Assembly: GCA_041399065.1 (NCBI GenBank)
Contig: JAWKTN010000005.1
Span: 827,980-891,979, forward strand
Origin: JAGQPD01 sp020426865
GTDB taxonomy: Bacteria; Planctomycetota; Planctomycetia; Pirellulales; Pirellulaceae
Direction of reading: 5' to 3'
DNA: 64,000 bases
A program made the translations under genes and the position numbers. Shown here piece by piece: positions 58,269 through 64,000 of the stretch (position 1 is its first letter; the number at the start of each line of letters is the position of its first letter). The notes beneath the pieces were generated by a model. That model was not told the DNA's origin and did not search any database. It was given only the letters and a program-made list of their open reading frames with translations.

Positions 58269-59174
58269 CTACTTCCCGAATTCCAATGGTGTCAGAAGAT
58301 CATGGACCGCATCGCGTGCGTCTTCGTCGGTCAACGCAATCCGCTGGTCGTTGTCGTCACGATAGGATTCTGTGAGCTCTCGACGGATCGCAGCAACGAC
58401 GCGTTCCGAGAAGATCGCCTCGTAAACGCGCGTGGCACACGTGCAAGCGACGGTGTGGTACTCGTGTTCGGTGTCGCCGGAACGTAATGCACGACGGGAA
58501 ATCAAATACAAGTGTTCGGCATCGGCATCATTGATACCATCTTCGTCGAGGAACGCCAGGTCGAAAACGAGTCGCATCGACGGGGATTCCCCAGGACGCG
58601 GCGTGACGCGATAGAGTTTCCAGATGTCTCCGTTCGTAACGACGGCCCAGGGTGCGGAAAGCGTGACAGCGTAAACGCCGGCTTGATCCCGAACGTTATT
58701 CCTAAGCCGAGATCGGATGTTCTTGCATTCGATAATCAGAACGATCTCATTATTCACTTTCACTGCGATATCAACGCGTCCCCCCATGACCGAACATTCG
58801 GTAACCAAGTCGGAATCGTCATAGCCGAGTGCCGTGCGCAGCAGGTCCAAGCACCAAATACGCACTTGTTCCTCGGAACTGCTCGGGTCCTGGGCAATCG
58901 CGCCCAGACGCTCATGCAAAGCTCGTACGCCGGCTTTTGCGGTCGCGATGTGCTCCTCCCTGATCTCATTCTTCGAGCGGCGTTTACGAGTCTTCGGTTC
59001 CGCGTCCTCAACCGCGATCCTCTCGGTGTTTGTTGGCTGTTCGAGCTCCAGAGTAAACCGAGTGTGGCATTTGGGACATCGCACGACATTGCCGATGAGA
59101 GACTTGTGCTTTTCCAGTACACGAATACGGGCGTTACATTCATCGCAAACAGCGATGCCAAGTAGGTCGGACAT
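58269..59174 (-). CDS. Zinc-ribbon protein with restriction-type (HSDR_N) nuclease domain
   Basis: About 301 residues from ATG 59174. A CxxC...CxxC ribbon (Cys10/13/33/36) opens the protein. A charged linker (PKTRKRRSKNE) follows. The nuclease-like part (about 100-190) has EEQVRIWCLDLLRTALGY and GRVDIAVKVNNEIVLIIECK, matching the PD-(D/E)xK core of the type I restriction enzyme N-terminal family, with Asp135, Glu149 and Lys151. No helicase or methylase partner is nearby. The gene is 54 bases upstream of the T5orf172 protein on the same strand, and both have N-terminal zinc ribbons, so they may form a pair. Confidence 0.78.
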   Translation of the reverse strand: MSDLLGIAVCDECNARIRVLEKHKSLIGNVVRCPKCHTRFTLELEQPTNTERIAVEDAEPKTRKRRSKNEIREEHIATAKAGVRALHERLGAIAQDPSSSEEQVRIWCLDLLRTALGYDDSDLVTECSVMGGRVDIAVKVNNEIVLIIECKNIRSRLRNNVRDQAGVYAVTLSAPWAVVTNGDIWKLYRVTPRPGESPSMRLVFDLAFLDEDGINDADAEHLYLISRRALRSGDTEHEYHTVACTCATRVYEAIFSERVVAAIRRELTESYRDDNDQRIALTDEDARDAVHDLLTPLEFGK

Positions 59175-59703
59175 GGCAATCCTCATACTTCCCGAATTTA
59201 GAAACCGCCGCCTGGTTGTCACGCAGGTCAACGCAGTCACGAGTTCGGACGCGAAGAATTGCCCAAGCGGCGGAGATGGTCGGTTTTGGTGACCGGCGTG
59301 ACACCGAAAGTATCGGGTACTCGCAGTATCGTGTCAAGCCTGTGACTGGCTGGCAGCTACTGTGTCAGGCTTCACGTCAAGCGGCGAACGAGGAAAAGGT
59401 CCCCCACCACTTCAGCAGACGTTGGGGCGGACGCAACATGCTCACCGAATAGCCGAATCCCGCCACATACTCGTCACTGGAGTCCCAGCCGTAAGTTTCG
59501 CGACTGCGTCAGCTTGTTTCGTTATTAACGCGTGCAGTCGCGCCGAGGCTTCGTCCAACATGTCCCACACGACGCCGCCAGATAGTTCGCGTCGATAACG
59601 CAGCCGGCAAATCTCTACGCTGAGACACAGATTGTTCTCCGCCGCGACGATCCTCCGCGCTCATTGCGAAGTCAAAGTCTCACTGGTTATCTGGCAATTT
59701 GGC
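59175..59703. other. Intergenic stretch upstream of the nuclease pair
   Basis: About 530 bases with short ORFs but no convincing gene. It should hold the promoter of the nuclease pair. Confidence 0.4.
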
Positions 59704-60054
59704 TTAGGTATATGTGCTTGACACAAACGACACGCGACCATCCTCATCAAAATATACCAAAAGTAATTGCGGGCCAGGAACGGGCACGGCGAACACCAAC
59801 AGCCCGTGAGTTTGGTAATAGTCGTCAGGGATAGACATTTCAGCCCATCCTGGGAAGTCTTCACCAAGTTTGATGTCATAGCTCGGTTCGCCTAGCAATT
59901 CAATTACGGCATGTCGCTCCATTCCCGGTTCGATTTTGCGCCATTGATCAATGAGCTGACGTTCCGATTGGAAGCATAAAAGCCCAGCAAAAAGCGATAG
60001 CGCGACGAGGGCTGCAACCGAGCCAACGAAAAAGCCGGAGATAAATTTTGCCAT
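59704..60054 (-). CDS. Small membrane-anchored protein, SmpA/BamE-like in pattern
   Basis: A 116-residue protein with one N-terminal membrane helix (FISGFFVGSVAALVALSLFAGLL). The soluble part has WRKIEPGMERHAVIELLGEPSY, resembling the 'GMTxxEVxxLLGxP' segment of SmpA/OmlA-type folds. It probably sits on the outer side of the inner membrane. Its function is unknown. Confidence 0.55.
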   Translation of the reverse strand: MAKFISGFFVGSVAALVALSLFAGLLCFQSERQLIDQWRKIEPGMERHAVIELLGEPSYDIKLGEDFPGWAEMSIPDDYYQTHGLLVFAVPVPGPQLLLVYFDEDGRVSFVSSTYT

Positions 60055-60181
60055 GGGAATCTCAAGTCAGCAAACGATGGCGGAAACAGGGCCACCGTCA
60101 AAAAACTATATCTGCAAATCCCGATACATCGCCGTCTTCCGTTCACGGCATCGTCTGACTTGTTCGACGTCGAGGACAGAC

Positions 60182-60763
60182 CTAGCGGTCGCCAAAGTCG
60201 TCGCCCCACGGTTGCCCCCAACCGTGGGGCACGATTCTACCTGCTGATGAAAGAGAACACCAAGACATCGATTCGGCCGGGTCAGCGATGATTCCGGCGT
60301 TGACGTATGGTCCTATGGGTTCTGGGACCCAGCTAATCAAAACACACGATTCAGGCTCCTCACTGGTTGTTTCCACGATCTGAAGCCAAGTGTCCCATGG
60401 TGGCATGTAATCGTCGTTGAGAAATCCAAGCGACGCAATTGTTGCCGCGCCGTCGAATAGGGAACATTGCCATTTGAACATCAGGAGCGATCGCGGACGA
60501 TGAAATTCAGCATTTATGACAGATAGCGGTGCCGTGATTAATGATTCCCGTTCGTCCGTGAATTCACGAAAACGATCAACAACCTGTTGTGAGAAGTTCG
60601 TGAAGCACGATTCAGGGAATACGCGTTGAGCGGCTGTGGCAAGTTCTCGGCTCCGGAACGTGATTGCGATGTCGTCGTTTTTACCGACCGACGTAACACG
60701 ATTTCCACACCAGGCAAAGCAAATGCAAAGTTGGCGGGCGACTGCTGCAATGTTCGTGTCCAT
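60182..60763 (-). CDS. Hypothetical protein
   Basis: About 193 residues from the Met at 60763 (the longer frame to 60934 is less likely). Mixed alpha/beta, with no motif I recognise. Segments such as MDTNIAAVARQLCICFAW and RPRSLLMFKWQCSLFDG suggest a folded cytoplasmic protein. The ~120-base gap to the next gene and the same orientation leave an operon possible. Confidence 0.45.
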   Translation of the reverse strand: MDTNIAAVARQLCICFAWCGNRVTSVGKNDDIAITFRSRELATAAQRVFPESCFTNFSQQVVDRFREFTDERESLITAPLSVINAEFHRPRSLLMFKWQCSLFDGAATIASLGFLNDDYMPPWDTWLQIVETTSEEPESCVLISWVPEPIGPYVNAGIIADPAESMSWCSLSSAGRIVPHGWGQPWGDDFGDR

Positions 60764-60912
60764 TAATGTCACAATTCGCGAAATCCGGTGCGGCAGTAAT
60801 ACAGAACGTTTGGGATAACGGGGGCGAGGAGAGGAGCTTAGCTTTGGGCCGGACTGCAGCGAGCCCACTTGTTCATTCCGTTGTTCTGTCGTCTTCGAGT
60901 CAATTGTAGCGT

Positions 60913-61431
60913 TCAAGTGTGCGAACCGCCACATTCGGAGCTGGGTGTTCGCAGCTGAGCACCCAATACATCGATAAGTTTGGGCATGACGCTGCGGAAC
61001 ATTTCGCCCATTTCGTCTTTACCAAGCGTTCGCACGATGCACGCGTTTGCGGAAAGCGAGGCAAATCGGCGATACCATCGCGATGCACGCACGGCCGAAA
61101 AGAACTGCTCTGCATCATTCGGCGACTCGCAATGTCCAATGGCTTGTTTGAGCAACAGACATCGTAGAGTGATCGGATATTGCAGACAAATCTCCATTCG
61201 CGTCGTCAGGCCGAATAAGCGATATAGCCCGATATCAAATCGGCGATTAGGTCGCTCACCGAATCTCCCTGCCACCGCGACAATCGAATCGTCATCGCAG
61301 TCGTTGTAGCGGACATTCACGTAGAAATCGTGGAGCGAATCGACGGCATCACGAAGCTCAAAGCTGCGCCCGTCGTTCGGGAGCCGCAATCGGATTTCAT
61401 TTACGGATTCTTTAGGCGTAGTCGATTTCAT
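60913..61431 (-). CDS. Hypothetical protein
   Basis: About 172 residues from the Met at 61431. It contains DIGLYRLFGLTTRMEICLQY and a helical C-terminal part (GEMFRSVMPKLIDVLGAQL). No family recognised. It precedes the hypothetical gene at 60182 on the same strand. Confidence 0.45.
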   Translation of the reverse strand: MKSTTPKESVNEIRLRLPNDGRSFELRDAVDSLHDFYVNVRYNDCDDDSIVAVAGRFGERPNRRFDIGLYRLFGLTTRMEICLQYPITLRCLLLKQAIGHCESPNDAEQFFSAVRASRWYRRFASLSANACIVRTLGKDEMGEMFRSVMPKLIDVLGAQLRTPSSECGGSHT

Positions 61432-62010
61432 CTTAGTTGGGCTGAGTCGACGACAGAACTTGATCATTAACGATCGACACACCGATAAGTCAATGAATAA
61501 TCATCCCTTACTTATCGCCGATTATCGTCGCCTTGGTACGACAGCGAAGAAAACGTAGACTCATTCTGCTTTTTGCTTGAAACAAGGGGTCGGACATCCC
61601 GGTTCAGTAGAGCTGTCTTCGGCCTCGAACTCGTCCGGGGCCGAGACCATTATCCATTCTGCTTCGAGCAATACCTTCCCGCAAAGCTCCAGCTTCTACC
61701 CTACCCCGCCTCAATCGTTGATGCACAACCCGCTAGCCTGACATCCGTAGTGGCCGATGCGTGGTAGTGGCTCGCCTCAGGTCGCCCCCACTGACCGTAG
61801 ACGTGACTATGTCAGGGCATGCGAAGTCCATTAAACAATTGCAATAAAACCCCCGCCACAACGGCAGCTGTCGCTGTGGTGGACGCCATTGTGGCAGGTG
61901 CCCCATGACGGTAATGTAGCGAGTGGCTGCGGATTGTCCAAGCAGGCTGGGTGTGGTTTGCACAAAGATGCAAAATGAGCGGTGCGTCACTTTGCAGCCT
62001 GTCGCTGGGC
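61432..62010. other. Intergenic stretch
   Basis: About 580 bases. One 64-codon ORF (61573-61767, plus) was noted but has no motif and an unusual composition. No repeat or terminator recognised. Confidence 0.4.
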
Positions 62011-62778
62011 TTATTCTACATCTATTACGCGGTATTTGCCAATGTTGGGTGGTTGCCAACTAGATGGATCAAACACAACATTTAAGAACTCGTATTGAAT
62101 CTCAACATCATCAATGACACGGCCGCAGGCAGCGAGCAGTTTTGTCGTCTTGTAGTCAAAGTAGAGAGTGTAACATTCAAAGTGACCGAGGGGGGTCGAC
62201 TTGGCGTTGGACGGCCGTTGCCTGGTCGCTCGAATCCAAATGTGATCGTCAGTCTTCTTGAGACACTTGTATGAGTAGTCCCGAAAGCTTTCTTTGTTGG
62301 GCTGCCCCGGCAAGAATGGCATCCACCAGTCGGCAGTGCACAGCCACTCAAATGGCCAGCTTGTCCATTTCGTGACGTGGCAACGATAGACAGTTTGCTC
62401 GTCGTCGTCCACCAAACTCAGATCCATGCCGTTTGGCCATTGCAAATGGCAGTCGGAAAACGGTACGACCTTATACTCGTCGCCCGTTTTCGTCAGCCTG
62501 GGTCGTCGGTTTGGACGTGGTTCATTAACCCATCGGACGTACCCAAGTCGCGGTTGAACGTATGCAAATTCGCCTTTGGCGTGTGACTCAGTAGGTCCAA
62601 AAGGACCCGAGTCATACTGCCGGATTCTCATCTCGCCGCGTACGGACGTGACGTCACAAGTTTCTTCAAGCCACTTGATTAGGAACTCCCGGCTCTCATC
62701 GTCTTCGTACTGTTCCTCCGCCGATGCAGGAACGACCGACAGGCACACGAGAACAGCAACCACCAATCCAAGTCGCAT
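62011..62778 (-). CDS. Secreted protein, unknown, with signal peptide
   Basis: About 255 residues. The Met at 62778 opens a clear signal peptide, RLGLVVAVLVCLSVVPASA, with cleavage likely after ASA. The mature part is mostly beta, with FLIKWLEETCDVTSVRGEM and FECYTLYFDYKTTKLLAACG, which recalls LolA/LolB-like or planctomycete-specific lipoprotein-sorting-type folds. No catalytic motif is seen. Confidence 0.6.
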   Translation of the reverse strand: MRLGLVVAVLVCLSVVPASAEEQYEDDESREFLIKWLEETCDVTSVRGEMRIRQYDSGPFGPTESHAKGEFAYVQPRLGYVRWVNEPRPNRRPRLTKTGDEYKVVPFSDCHLQWPNGMDLSLVDDDEQTVYRCHVTKWTSWPFEWLCTADWWMPFLPGQPNKESFRDYSYKCLKKTDDHIWIRATRQRPSNAKSTPLGHFECYTLYFDYKTTKLLAACGRVIDDVEIQYEFLNVVFDPSSWQPPNIGKYRVIDVE

Positions 62779-62897
62779 CGTCTGATCCTCCGCTAGCAGA
62801 ATCGTCAAGGGACATTACGGCTGGCGAACGATACCGGTATCCGTTTAGTAGATCAATACGGAATACGCCACAATTCAAAGGGCTACGACGCGGTCGG

Positions 62898-63431
62898 TCA
62901 CTCTGCCGCGACGTCAGCCAGCTGGACGAGGATCACCTGGTTGATTTGTCCCAGCGGAATCAGCTTCGTTGTTCCTGGTTTGTTGACGTACTCCAATTCA
63001 ACGTAGTCCTGGCCTACTCTGACAACGCGAAAGTATGTCTCAGGGGTACGCCTTCGAAACGCTCGTTGAGCGACCGCCATCTGTCTTTGTTGGAGTGCCT
63101 CGACTAGTTCATTGTTTCCAGCTTGCCGAGCTTCATCGATACCCTTGCGAATCGTCGCCGACTCGGCGGCAGCTTCATTGGCAGATTTTTGCTCGGCTTT
63201 GATCTCGTCGACGCGTTTTTGCATTTGCTCGGCCGTATACGCGTGCAGCACGACACCGCCCGTATTCGTGTTTATCGTCAAGGCAACATGAGTGAGTTCC
63301 GCCAGCCGCGATTGCAGCGTGGACTCATCGCGATTAGGCACATCCGTGTCGGCATCTCCGACGGCAAGAGCCATTGTCGACAGGGCGATGATCACAGCCG
63401 CTACGGAGACTACGTTGGCCTTCGGTTTCAT
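62898..63431 (-). CDS. Secreted coiled-coil protein, unknown
   Basis: About 177 residues. The Met at 63431 opens a signal peptide (KPKANVVSVAAVIIALSTMALA). A helical coiled-coil region follows (QMQKRVDEIKAEQKSANEAA), then a beta-rich end FRVVRVGQDYVELEYVNK. The Met at 63431 is chosen because the longer frame lacks a signal and is not protein-like. No known family. Confidence 0.6.
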   Translation of the reverse strand: MKPKANVVSVAAVIIALSTMALAVGDADTDVPNRDESTLQSRLAELTHVALTINTNTGGVVLHAYTAEQMQKRVDEIKAEQKSANEAAAESATIRKGIDEARQAGNNELVEALQQRQMAVAQRAFRRRTPETYFRVVRVGQDYVELEYVNKPGTTKLIPLGQINQVILVQLADVAAE

Positions 63432-63618
63432 GGTCACACTCCTGATTGATTGGTCGATGTGGAATGGACAGGCATGATTCTGTGTACCATACCCGTGCCA
63501 TGGGTGCAACTCGGCGATGGTCTTAGTCGAGAAATGCCGATGGGCTTGGCTGCAAACATTGCGATTGCACGCGGACGACGTCCAACCAAGGGGACACGAG
63601 TTCGCGTGCGAGTCGCGA

Positions 63619-64000
63619 TTAAATCGCGTTTTTGCGAGCGGAGCATATGACCACACAAGCCGCAAACATTAATAGCGGGAATGAGCTTGGTTCTGGTATT
63701 GGAATTCGCGAGATTGACACGATATCGCCATTTAGCACAATGTTGCCGGAACTAGGTCCAACCCGCGTCGACATTCCGAATTGAAACAGCTGCCAATCAG
63801 GCTGTTCAAAGTTACTTAGGAAAGGAGCTGGTACATGCACTTTGTAAAAGATAAACTCTACATCATTTCGTTTTTGGTCCGCCACTCGTATTTGTAAAGA
63901 ACTTAGTCCTGCAACACGCTCGATAGACACGCTTGGCGGATGAAGAAGGTCCATCGTTGGCGGCAGCTCGTAAGGAATACTCCACTGAAGGTCCCAATCA
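63619..64000 (-). CDS. PEP-CTERM protein, 5' end beyond the window
   Basis: At least 127 residues. The frame stays open past the Met at 63954 to the window edge with coherent residues (DLQWSIPYELPPT), so the start is outside. The C terminus has the sorting signal IPEPSSFPLL, a membrane helix (MFAACVVICSA) and a basic tail, which is a PEP-CTERM signal for processing and surface attachment by an exosortase. The visible mature part is beta-rich. Confidence 0.75.
   Translation of the reverse strand, partial: DWDLQWSIPYELPPTMDLLHPPSVSIERVAGLSSLQIRVADQKRNDVEFIFYKVHVPAPFLSNFEQPDWQLFQFGMSTRVGPSSGNIVLNGDIVSISRIPIPEPSSFPLLMFAACVVICSARKNAI

Overview
The window looks like chromosome from a planctomycete (Rhodopirellula/Pirellula-like), which is an inference from gene style. 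The evidence is a PEP-CTERM tail at the right edge, a surface protein opening with an 'EQLEGKLPL' motif, a very large Ser/Thr kinase with WD40 repeats behind a sigma-like gene, giant fused glycosyltransferases and two large YD-repeat (RHS) genes. No rRNA or CRISPR was seen. One intact tRNA-Arg is present.

Layout. 0.7-2.6 kb: alpha-carbonic anhydrase and a phage/plasmid-type protein. 2.7-13.7 kb (minus): a four-gene operon of very large glycosyltransferases, some fused to methyltransferase and TPR domains. 13.9-29.5 kb: two paralogous copies of a cassette made of a NifU-like protein (minus), a DxH-type glycosyltransferase (plus) and an RHS protein (plus). Copy 1 is decayed (split glycosyltransferase, split RHS). 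Copy 2 has an intact glycosyltransferase, and its RHS gene is interrupted by an IS256-family element. A remnant of the 5' end of the neighbouring large glycosyltransferase accompanies copy 2. The two RHS genes share a conserved TTGACA-N16-TACAAT promoter and a nearly identical 3' core but have different tips. 29.5-33.5 kb: an IS5-like element, small orphan genes, a truncated IS1634-type transposase and several copies of a CCGAATT-containing repeat.

33.5-36.1 kb: a tyrosine recombinase and two head-to-head VapBC modules around a perfect 11-bp inverted repeat; one toxin has lost a catalytic Asp. 36.6-43 kb: a surface protein and an HTH / sigma-like / kinase-WD40 operon. 43-50.1 kb: tRNA-Arg(TCG) next to a pseudo-tRNA-Arg, then an integrated element (integrase, primase-helicase split by a frameshift, AEP-like primase, excisionase) with a possible iteron origin.

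50.3-64 kb: mostly small or hypothetical genes, with a SUKH-like protein, a HAD-like protein, a voltage-gated K+ channel, two zinc-ribbon nuclease-like proteins (T5orf172/GIY-YIG-type and HSDR_N-type), secreted proteins and a PEP-CTERM protein cut by the window edge.

The strongest candidate for an undescribed system is the duplicated NifU-like / DxH-glycosyltransferase / RHS cassette beside the giant glycosyltransferase operon. It could be a surface-glycoprotein module in which the glycosyltransferase modifies the Thr-rich RHS protein; that function is inference. The second candidate is the dispersed CCGAATT repeat family near a tyrosine recombinase.
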